Below are positions 1 through 8,551 of a stretch of 64,000 nucleotides of DNA, piece by piece. Origin of the DNA: Calamus simplicifolius (lineage: Eukaryota > Streptophyta > Magnoliopsida > Arecales > Arecaceae); contig UESW01001788.1 in the NCBI GenBank assembly GCA_900491605.1, positions 265,769 to 329,768 on the forward strand, written 5' to 3'. The notes beneath the pieces were generated by a model that saw only the letters and a program-made list of their open reading frames with translations, was not told the DNA's origin and ran no database searches. Positions within the stretch are counted from its first letter, which is position 1. The number at the start of each line of letters is the position of its first letter. Position numbers and translations under genes: made by a program.

Positions 1-764
1 CTAAAGTCGAGCAGTTGGCCTTCCAAATTAACATATTCACTTAGAGAGCCCTTTAGTTTTTTTTCATATTTTCTCTCTGATGATGAGATGTCATAAAGAA
101 TGTGTGATTTAGAAACCACGACCACTATATAAATAATATTTAATTAACTAATTTTATTTTTATTTAGCATATCATGAAAATAAAATTAATATTTAAGCCT
201 CTACACATTAAAGATAATCTAATATTCGATTAATGATCCAACACACGGATGCATTACTTTTGCATTCATCTTGCACCATTTTTTTATTTTATTTTTATTT
301 ATTTTTATTTTTTAAGAATTAGGATGATTCAATGAAATATATATATTTATTAAACATAAATTATTCAATGAAATATTTATTCAACACATAATTATTTTTT
401 ATTTATTTTTATTTTGTAAAATATGTTTGCACATGCTTTATTTATTTTATATCAGGAAGAAAACATCGTACCAGAGTCGATGGTAGTTTGAAGAGAAAAG
501 AAGTACATCCCATCCATCTTCACGAGCGAGTCCGTAGCGTGGATAGCTGCTCAGCATGATCATGTACGGACGTCGAATCATCCCTTGGGACTTGTGCCAA
601 GGCACTACGAGAGGTTTATAAATGGGCACAAATGAGGGCATCGCTAGGTGTTCTCTGATTGGCCGCAGGTACCGTAGAGGTTGTTGATCACACCACGCCG
701 AAGATAGTTACATGACCATGAAAAATCTATTCTGCTTGTCTTGGTCTTGCTTTATTAAGGGAGC
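1..764. other. AT-rich intergenic DNA, no gene recognised
   Basis: This stretch is AT-rich with long T and A runs and no recognisable domain. A 64-codon minus-strand frame (447-641) lies in its only GC-balanced part, but it has no motif I know and no codon-level sign of selection. I see no RNA gene here. Confidence 0.6.
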
Positions 765-1445
765 CTATATTACATCACAAAAATTACATCCCTCAAACTT
801 TTTTTAAAAATTAAATTTTTAAACTATCTTTAAATCTCTCTCTTCATCTTTTTTTTTTTTTTTTCTCTCAACACCCTTCTCGCTCATCTCACCCTATCAA
901 CATTCTCTTCTTTTCTTCCTTCTCCTTCCTCGATCAGCAATAACTTCCCTTTCGGCTACTCGCTGGGCTCCAGCACCGACTCCCCTTCGACTCCCCTCCC
1001 AGCTCCGGCTGCTCAGCTTCCTACATCGACTCCCCTTCTGGCTCCCCACTTGACCCTCGGCTCCCCTCATGGCTCTGACTGCTTTGACTCCCGGCACCGA
1101 CTCTCCTTTCCGGTCCCAGCCGCTCCGGCCGCCTAGGCACCGACTCCCCTCTCCTAGCCTCCGACTCCTCTTGGCCCCCGTCTCTTCTTCCGACTCCGAT
1201 CGCTTCGGTTTTTCGGCACCGACTCCCTTCCCTAGCCTCCCTTTAGCACCTATGTTCGGTCCTACTGGGCCAAATACAGGGCTTCTGTTTGGCTCAACAT
1301 GGCCAAATAGAGGCCCTCTATTCGACAGGACCAAACAGATAGCTTTCGTTCAGCTCTGATAGGCTGAACGAAGGGGGGCGAGGAAGGGGGTTTGTTTAAG
1401 ATGAAAGTGTGGAGAGAAATTATGAAGGGCATTATGGTCACTATG

Positions 1446-1487
<42 letters not shown>

Positions 1488-1521
1488 TGGGTGTGTAGTG
1501 TAATTTTTGTGGTGTAAATAG
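765..1521. mobile_element. Putative non-autonomous DNA transposon with terminal inverted repeats
   Basis: The left end (765-797, starting CTATATTACATCACAAAAA) and the reverse complement of the right end (1521-1489, starting CTATTTACACCACAAAAA) align over about 33 bp with only a few differences, which defines a terminal inverted repeat. The interior is unusual: T-rich flanks surround a GC-rich core (about 900-1340) made of repeated CTCC/GGCTCC-like phrases, open on both strands but without a recognisable protein domain. I could not find a clear target-site duplication, so the superfamily is open. A Mutator-like or gene-fragment-carrying element is possible but unproven. The right end also occurs a second time (see 1522-1590 and 12088-12213). 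Confidence 0.45.
1345..1372. repeat. Perfect 10-bp hairpin in the TIR element
   Basis: TTCGTTCAGC at 1345-1354 is followed by an 8-base loop and then GCTGAACGAA at 1363-1372, a perfect inverted repeat. It lies inside the GC-rich part of the TIR element, just before the duplicated right end. No function can be assigned. Confidence 0.6.
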
Positions 1522-1590
1522 ATCAGGGCCGAAGGGGACGAGGGAGGGGGTTTGTTTAGGGTGGGGGGTATGGAGAAAAATTATGGAAGG
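1371..1590. repeat. Tandem duplication of the TIR element's right end (copy 1 and start of copy 2)
   Basis: The phrase running from GAAGGGG...AGGGGGTTTGTTTA through the (AT)n run to GGTGTAAATAG occurs at about 1371-1521. It starts again at about 1541, where it is interrupted at 1590 by the gypsy element and resumes at 12088-12213. Copies share the GGGTTTGTTTA, GGAGA(A)AAATTATG and CATAATGGTCACTATG blocks in the same order. The gypsy element therefore landed in the second copy of a unit of about 170 bp. Confidence 0.7.
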
Positions 1591-2220
1591 TGATACGGCT
1601 GATCATCATCTCTGGGTGGTGTTATAACCTTTTGCGCGATTTCAAAAATAATGATGTGACAGTTAATCCTAGAGATGGAATCTTGGCTCCGGCCTTTGGC
1701 TCCGGCCTCCAGCGACGGCTCCGACCTTTGGCTCCGGCCCTAACTTGGTTCCTTTCCTGCATACACTATGACCCACCTCAGGTAACAGATCTCGAGATTC
1801 GAGATTTGTTACCGTATACCTCGCTCACCGAAATCACGGGCAAGTGCTAGCACGCCCAGCAGTTACCGTCACAAGCGGCCCCCATCCAGCAACGGCTTAA
1901 CCACTTGCCGTTCGAAGGAGCTTATCCTAACGAGGAAGATTCGACGGTTCGAAAGAGGACGAAAAGAAAGGAACTTCCCATACAGGTATAAAAGGACCCC
2001 GAGCTCAACAGAAAAGGGGAGCTCGTTCTCTCTCTCTCTACTATACTACTGAGTGACAAGTTTACTAACTTGAGCGTCGGAGGGTCCTCGCCGGAAATAC
2101 TGGCCCGGGGACTTCTTGTAGGTTTCCAAAGAAGGAAGACGACCTCTCCATTCCATTTGGAGGCCCACAATAGATCTCAGCATGCCCGGCGCTCATCACC
2201 GGTGATTTGTCCGCATTACA
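1591..2220 (+). repeat. 5' LTR of the gypsy element
   Basis: The sequence from TGATACGGCTGATCATC aligns throughout with 11419-12082. It is somewhat shorter because the 3' LTR has an extra run of GGCTCCGGCCTCCAG-type repeats. The exact right edge is 2218-2220: the copy reads GCATTACA where the 3' LTR ends GCATCA. A GGCTCC/GGCCTC-rich minisatellite lies at about 1685-1740. Confidence 0.88.
1987..1994 (+). promoter_or_regulatory. TATA box of the gypsy 5' LTR
   Basis: TATAAAAG lies in GGTATAAAAGGACCCC and is conserved in the 3' LTR at 11855-11862. A CT-rich initiator-like stretch (TCTCTCTCTCTACTA) follows 40-55 bp downstream, as expected for the LTR transcription start. Confidence 0.65.
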
Positions 2221-2240
2221 TTGGCGCACCAGGAAGGGGG
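2221..2240 (+). other. Primer-binding site of the gypsy element
   Basis: TTGGCGCACCAGGAAGGGGG follows the 5' LTR directly. The TGG start pairs with a tRNA CCA end. From memory, TGGCGCGCCAGG matches the 3' end of a plant tRNA-Arg, so a tRNA-Arg primer is my inference. The same site with one base changed is present in the non-autonomous element at 23076-23095 (minus strand). Confidence 0.75.
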
Positions 2241-2294
2241 CGTGCGGAAGGCGAAAGTTCTCCCTGTGACCCCACCGATTCTGCAAGGAAGACG

Positions 2295-3877
2295 ATGGTG
2301 ACAACACGAGCACAGGAGGCTTCCACCAGCCAGGCCGCGGAGCACATCCCGCGGGCTGAGCAATTGGAGACCAACCTCCATGTTCCGCCCCCTACACAGA
2401 TGAGCCAGCCTGACCGGCTTGAGGTTCTGGCTCACCAGGTCCAGGACCTGATGACAATGGTATGGGGACTGCATGAACGCTGCTTTTCCGCTGCACCTCA
2501 ACCCCCTCCGCCTGGTGAAGGGGTGCGGGGACAATTCAATCTCATCAAGGCGGGACCCCACCCGAGGTCTTCCGTCACTCACCTCCTGAACCTCGTCGCC
2601 GAGAGGCCTCAAAGCGATAGTGGTCCCTCTCCCATCACTCTGGTCATTCCCACCAACGGCCGGACGAGAGAGAATCCAGATTGGTGCGCTCCTTACGCCG
2701 GCGGTCTTCTTTGGCTTCCTTTTCTAACTCATCTAAAGACGGTGCCCTTAGGAAGACTACCCATCGGGCCGAGCAACGGCTCGATGAGTATCATCAACGG
2801 TTGGAGGAGCTTAGCCGCCGGATCGCTAACCCTCACGGGACGGACTATGAGCACTGACCCCCGCTTTCCTTGCGCATCATGGAGGAACCGGTCCCGCCCG
2901 TTTCCATCTCCCCCAGCTGGACCCGTACGATGGCACGACGGACCCACTGGACCACCTGAAGAGCTACAGGTCCTCATGCAGGTCCAGGGAGCGATGGACT
3001 CCCTTCTATGTGTCGCCTTTCCAGCCACCCTTCGCAAGACGGCACGTGCATGGTATTCCCGTCTGCCACCGCGCAGCATCAATTCATTCCGATAGCTCGA
3101 GCGATCTTTCCTGGCCCACTTTGATGTGTGCCGAAGATACCACGAGTGGCTGATAGCTTATTCGTTGTCCAGCAAAGGAGTGGCGAGACCCTGAAGGACT
3201 TTATCGCTCGGCTCAAGGAGGCAACATTGGAGGTATACAACATGGATGATTCTGTAGCCACTTTGGCATTAAAGCGAGGACTTTGTCCCTCTAGGTTCGC
3301 CTATTCCCTAGACAAGAAGCCTTCGAGTTTTTATGCCGAGCTTCTGAGCCGAGCGCAGAAATACATCCATGCTGACGAGGTGGATTCTTCCAGGAGGGAA
3401 GCTGACAAGAATCCCAGCAAGAAACCACCGCCTACTGAGCATGCTGAAGCACGACCCCGGAAGCATGAGCCTCCTCACCGCCCAGATCGCCAGCCACAGA
3501 CGCTTATTCCTAAGGAGCAATTCACTCCCCTCATGGCTCCGATATCTCACATCCTACTAGAAATCGAGGAGGAACCTTACTTCAAGCGTCTGACCCTCTT
3601 GAAGTCTGGGACCCCCCGTAACAAGGAACTTTACTGCCAGTACCATCGAGATTATGGTCATGACACCGAAGACTGCCGCCATATGAAGAAGGCCATTGAA
3701 GAGCTTGTCCAGCAGGGTCACTTGGGCAAGTTCGTTCGAAGGGGAAACCTTCCTACTCTAGGTCCATCGGTGCCTCCGACACTTCAGACCGGCGTGAACA
3801 ATGCTCCTATGGAGAAGACCATAGCTATGATTTCCTGGGGGCAGGTGGTGGTTCAAAAAGACAGCGAGGGGGAATAG
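2295..3877 (+). pseudogene. gag polyprotein remnant of the gypsy element
   Basis: Gag would form the virus-like particle that packages element RNA. The frame opens at an ATG about 55 bp after the primer-binding site. It includes LEVLAHQVQDL near its start, a capsid-type region (PATLRKTARAWYSRLPPRSINSF) ending at an in-frame TAG (3093-3095), then a continuation in another frame (from about 3128) with GETLKDFIARLKEATL and a nucleocapsid-like CQYHRDYGHDTEDC. The expected capsid text between about 2650 and 2960 is spread over three frames, so several indels are present. Ty3/gypsy Tat-type gag is the clear family. No product could be made from this copy without frame repair. Confidence 0.85.
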
Positions 3878-3899
3878 ACTTGTAATTCCTTTCTTTGGA

Positions 3900-4232
3900 A
3901 TGGATTTAGATGGGGCAGTTAATAAGCATAACGACAGCATCGTTGTGTCCATGATCATAGCCAAATATCCTGTAAAAAGAATTTTAGTTGATAGTGGGAG
4001 TTTGGTGGATGTTTTGAGCTACGAAGCTTTTGTTCGGATGAACCTATTGAAGTCTTCCCTCCAACCCGTTGCCACGCCTCTAATGGGCTTTACTGAAGAC
4101 TCTGTGAGCGTTGAAGGGGAGATTGCCCTCCCTGTCACGGCTGGAACCCCTCCGTGTCAAAGCACGGTGGTCATAAATTTTCTGGTGGTCCGGATCCCGC
4201 TGGCTTATAACGCTATATTGGGGAGACCATGA
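3900..4232 (+). pseudogene. Aspartic protease domain remnant of the gypsy element
   Basis: The frame holds the retropepsin-like signature ILVDSGS with the catalytic Asp, followed by DVLSYEAF and, near its end, YNAILGRP, the typical second hallmark of plant gypsy proteases. It would cut Gag-Pol into mature proteins. The frame stops at 4232 and the link to RT (4233-4571) is disrupted, including a scrambled GC-rich stretch around 4340-4560 that reads in other frames. Confidence 0.82.
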
Positions 4233-4571
4233 TTGAATTTGCTAGATGCCGTGATCTCCACTAAGAGATTATTGGTAAGATTCCCCACCGACGAAGGAGT
4301 CGGAGAAATGAAAGGAGAGCAAAGCCCGCCACCGCTTTGCTATCACTTGTCTCCTAGTCCACTGGAGGCGGCGTCGGCAAGCCTCTGAGCCGCTTGACCC
4401 CCGAGAGCTGGGCAGGAGGGAAGAACCAGCCGAGCACCTCCTGACCCTCCCCTTAGGGGATGACCGGCAAGGACCGTCCAGGTTGGGGCATTACTTCCGA
4501 AGGAGGCACGCGATTGACTTCTCACTTTCCTGCGTGCCAATGCCGACGTCTTTGCATGGTCATCCTCAGAC

Positions 4572-5845
4572 ATGCCGGGCGTCCCTGAGATGGTGATCAC
4601 CCATCGGCTCAACCTCAGGCCAGAGTATCAGCCGGTCCGACAGAAGAAAAGGAGCTTCACTCCGGACAGACAGAAAGCTATCAATGAGGAAGTTCGCAAG
4701 TTGACGGCTGCAGGCCATATTCGGGAAGTTCATTACCCCGAATGGTTGGCCAACGTGGTGATAGTCCGTAAGACTAATGGAAGCTGGAGGATGTGCGTAG
4801 ACTTCACCAATCTCAACAAAGCATGCCCCAAGGACAGCTTTCCCTACCCCGGATCGATCAACTGGTGGACGCTACATCCGGCCATGAGGTCCTTAGCTTC
4901 ATGGATGCTTTCTCTGGGTACAACCAGATCAGGATGAACCCAGTGGATGAGGAAGCTACCTCCTTCATAACTGAGAAGGGGCTGTACTGCTACAAGGTAA
5001 TGCCATTTGGGCTAAAAAACGCGGGAGCCACCTACCAAAGGTTAATGAATAAAGTCTTCGAAGACTAGATAGGACGCAACATGGAGGTGTACGTGGATGA
5101 CATGCTGACAAAAAGTGTCTACGCCACTGACCATATCGCTGACCTAACGGAGACTTTTGACAACCTTTGTCGGTACCAGATGAGGCTGAACCCACGCAAC
5201 TGTGCATTTGGAGTGACAGCCGGAAAGTTCTTGGGTTTCATGATGACCCGGTGGGGGATGATGCAAACCCGGATAAAGTTCAAGCCATCCTGGACATGAG
5301 GTCTCCCACCAACAAGAAGGAAATACAGCGCCTGATGGGAAGGGTGGCCGCCTTGAGCCATTTTCTGTCCAAGTCCGCTGAGAGGTGCCTACCTTTCTTC
5401 AAGGCACTCCGCAAGGCCAATGGATTCGAATGGACGAAAGAATGTCAGAAGGCGTTCGAAGGGCTAAAGGAATTCTTATCTACCCCGCCGCTGCTATCCA
5501 AGCCAATAGGTGGAGAAGAACTCCTTGTACCTCGCAGCTTCTCCCGAAGCCATTAGTTCTGTGCTGGTCCGCGTGGACACCAATGGCATGCAAAAGCTGG
5601 TGTATTACACAAACAAGGTTCTCCACGATGCAGAGACCAGGTACTCGAAGATTGAGAAGACTATCTTCGCGTTAATCGTGTCTGCCCAGCGCCTACGGCC
5701 ATACTTCCAAGCCCACCCGATCGCGGTGATCACAGACCAACCTCTAAAGACAATTCTCGCTCGCCCGGATACTTCGGGTCGATTGGCAAGGTGGGCGTTC
5801 AAGTTGGAGGAATTTGATCTATCTTTCACCCTCGGTCGGCCATGA
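4572..5845 (+). pseudogene. Reverse transcriptase and RNase H remnant of the gypsy element
   Basis: RT copies the element RNA into DNA and RNase H degrades the template. RT begins with HRLNLRPEYQPVRQKKR. Next come MCVDFTNLNKACPKDSFPYP, SFMDAFSGYNQI (second frame), GLKNAGATYQRLMNKVFED and, after a TAG at 5066-5068, the catalytic YVDD at 5090-5101. A frame change separates 4572-4937 from 4793-5068. The connecting RNase H, 5510-5845, includes AVITDQPLKTIL and SGRLARWAFKLEEFDLSF. The catalytic motif itself is intact, but at least one stop and two or three frame changes prevent a continuous polyprotein. Confidence 0.88.
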
Positions 5846-6424
5846 AATCTCAAGTCCTGGCGGATTTTTTGGTCGAGTGCACCTGGGGAGAGGAGCAACC
5901 CGAAGAGCCCTCTACAAACCCCTCGCTTCTCGAAACCAGAGATGATGAATGGGTCCTTCATGTAGACGGGGCGTCAAATTCTCAAGGGAGCGGAGCAGGC
6001 CTCATCCTGGCCAACTCGGACAGAGTTGTAACCGAGTGCGCACTCCGCTTCCTCTTTTCAGCTACCAATAATCGGCAGAATATGAAGCTCTGCTGTCTGG
6101 GATAAGATAAGCCCGAGAGCTCGGGGTAAAGCGCCTTAGGGCGTTCACTGATTCCCAACTGGTCGCTGGCCAAATCGCAGGGGAGTATGAAGCAAAGGAT
6201 CCCATCATGTCCCGTTATTTAAGTATGGTACAGTCACAAGCTTCTCTCTTAGCTTACTTTAATGTTAGCTACATCCCTCGAGAGGAGAATGCTAGAGCCG
6301 ACGCTTTATCCCATCTTGCCACCTCAACTGATGGGATGCTGGGAAGAGCTTATGTAGAGCACCTGGAAGCCCCGAGTATTGACGTAACAAGAGAAACTCT
6401 GCCAGTTGAGCAGAGAAGCCTTCC
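5842..6424 (+). pseudogene. Archaeal-type RNase H (second RNase H) of the gypsy element
   Basis: The text WVLHVDGASNSQGSGAGLIL at about 5950-6009 is the start of the additional RNase H found in plant Tat-type elements between the gypsy RNase H and integrase. The fold continues in another frame with FTDSQLV (about 6147-6167) and ENARADALSHL (6290-6322). The expected middle segment carrying the catalytic Glu is broken by a frameshift near 6070. This domain is what points to the Tat lineage rather than to Athila or chromovirus relatives. Confidence 0.78.
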
Positions 6425-6427
6425 TGG

Positions 6428-7645
6428 ATGGACGCTTATGTCCGGTACCTTACCAATGGTACCCTCCCAAAAGACCCTGCTGAGGCCAAGAAACTCAAAA
6501 GACGGACCCCAAAGTTTTTCATAATGGAAGAAAAACTCTATCGAAGGTCGTTCTCATACCCGGTTCTCAGATGTGTTGGCCTCACAGAAGCAGATTATAT
6601 CCTACGAGAGATACATGAAGGTATATGTGGAAGCCATCTGGGGGGCAGAGCTCTTGCATACAAAGCCTTATGGCAGGGATATTACTGGCTGACAATGAAG
6701 GAGGATGCGTCTGAACTTGTTAAGAGGTATGACAGCTACCAGCGCCATGCTAACATTCAACATCAACCAGCGTTCCAGCTAACCCCCCTGGCCGCACCCT
6801 GGCCCTTCGCCCAGTGGGGCATGGACATCCTGGGACCATTCCCTCCAGCCTTCGAACAACGCAAGTTCTTAGTGGTAGCAGTTGACCATTTCATCAAGTG
6901 GATCGAGGCGAAGGCTCTCGCTAAGATCACCGAGGGCAAAGTAAGGTCTTTCTTCTAGAAGTCTGTCGTGTGCCAGTTCGGGCTGCCACACACCAACGTT
7001 ACTGATAACGGCCGACAATTTGACAACACGGCCTTCCGGGAATTCTGCATCGGCCTGGGCATCCATCAACGATTCACCTCTGTGGGGCACCCTCAGACCA
7101 ACGGCGCAGCCAAGGTGACCAACCGCATTATCCTCCAAGGCTCAGGGCCCGACTAGATGGCTACAAAGGACGTTGGGTGAAGGAACTCCCCAGTGTATTG
7201 TGGGCATACCACACGACGCCATGAGCCCCCACCGGAAAAACTCCTTTCAGCCTGGTCTTTGGGACCGAGGTAGTCATTCCGGTGGAAATAGGAGTCCCCA
7301 GTCCCCGGACAGAGTTATACCACGAAGAGAGCAACCCAAATCAGCTGCGGGCCAATCTAGATTTAGTGAAAGAATTGCAAGACCAGGCGCAACTTCGCAT
7401 GGCGGCTTTCCGCCAACGAGCGGCCAAATACTACAATGCTCGAGTATGGTCCAAGACGTTCCACCCTGGAGATCTCATTTGCGACGAGCTGAAGTATCAA
7501 AGCCGATGGAGGGGGGCAAGCTAGCACCGAAATGGGAAGGACCATACCGTGTCAAGGAGGTACTTCATCATGGGTTGAAGAGCTAGATGGGAAACTGCTT
7601 CCTCGCACTTGGAACACCGACAATTTATGCCGGTATTATCAGTAA
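6428..7645 (+). pseudogene. Integrase remnant of the gypsy element, catalytic Glu lost
   Basis: Integrase would insert the cDNA into the genome. An H-H-C-C zinc domain is expected around HEGICGSHLGGRALAYK, but both cysteines read as tyrosine (codons 6728-6730 and 6737-6739). The core retains WGMDILGPFP with the first Asp and TDNGRQFDNTAF with the second, while the catalytic Glu position in HPQTNGAAKVTNR is Lys (7112-7114). A TAG interrupts the core near 6956. The C-terminal part (7282-7586) has the FHPGDL phrase, and the frame ends with DNLCRYYQ and TAA at 7643-7645. The copy cannot encode an active integrase. Confidence 0.85.
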
Positions 7646-7730
7646 TGTGCTAACTTCATTAATTTGAACATGCTTGACAGATTGCTGTTCAAAATGTTTG
7701 CATTATTTTTTTGAGTGATCACGCTTTGCA

Positions 7731-8226
7731 CTAAAGACCGGCTCCGCATCGGCAACAAAGACCGGCTCCGCATCGGCAATTAAGCCCGGCTCCGCATCGG
7801 CACCAAAGATCGGCTCCGCGTCGGCACCAAAGACCGGCTCCGCGTCGGCAATTAAGCCTGGCTCCGCGTCGGCACCAAAGACCAGCTCCACGTTGGCACC
7901 AAAGACCGGTTCCTCATCGGCATCAAAGACCGGCTCCGCATCGACATAAAGACTGGCTCCGCGTCAGCACCAAAGACCGGCTCTGCGTCGACATCAAAGA
8001 CCAGCTCTGCGTCGGCATAAAAGACCGGCTCCACATCGGCAATTAAGCCCGGATCCGCGTCGGCACCAAAGACCGGCTCCGCATCGGCAATTAAGCCCAG
8101 TCCCGCATCGACAATTAAGCCTGGCTCTGCGTCGGTACCAAAGACCAGCTCCGCATCGGCACGAAAGACCGGTTCCGTGTCGGCACCAAAGCCTGGCCTC
8201 GCGTCGGCACTTAAGGACAGTGTGTT
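7731..8226. repeat. 24-bp minisatellite in the gypsy 3' region
   Basis: About twenty degenerate copies of a 24-bp unit (core ACCGGCTCCGCATCGGCA followed by CCAAAG or ATTAAG) run head to tail. Because 24 is a multiple of three, the minus strand is open and reads as eight-residue repeats of the type FGADAEPV/GLIADAEP. I take this as a non-coding array that happens to stay open, since it lies outside any recognised element gene. Copies differ mostly by C/T and G/A changes. Confidence 0.85.
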
Positions 8227-8551
8227 GGCGCACACAGTCCCATTCTGCGCGACATATCTAACGAGGCAGTAGGCATTCCATGGCTTCACACCAGAACGAG
8301 CGGGGTCTTATACTACCTACAGTTCAACTTTCGTCTCTGCAACCGAAATTGATCCCGCATCAGTTTCCTAAAAGATAGAAATCGTGCTCTTCAGCCATTG
8401 GTTGTTGATTCACGACAACTCACACAAGCAAAGCTAATTATGACCAAAGACAAGTGTTGAGAATTGAAATATTCATTGATGGCTAAAAGTTTACAAAATT
8501 GCCAATTTGAGTCAGACTTGGAGCAATACAATAAAAAAACTAAAACTAAAA
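8227..8551. other. Spacer between minisatellite and antisense gene
   Basis: About 325 bp with no recognisable coding or repeat content. It presumably includes the 3' untranslated region of the antisense gene that ends near 8552. Confidence 0.4.

Noticed and set aside
447..641. 64-codon minus-strand frame in the first kilobase
   Set aside because: Too short, with no domain and no context; kept only as intergenic DNA.
2070..2294. Upstream extension of the gag frame into the 5' LTR
   Set aside because: The extension crosses the LTR end and primer-binding site. The gag start is the ATG at 2295.
7731..8226. Regular repeats with short spacers that could suggest a CRISPR array
   Set aside because: Units are contiguous 24-bp minisatellite copies with no unique spacers and no cas genes, inside a plant retrotransposon.
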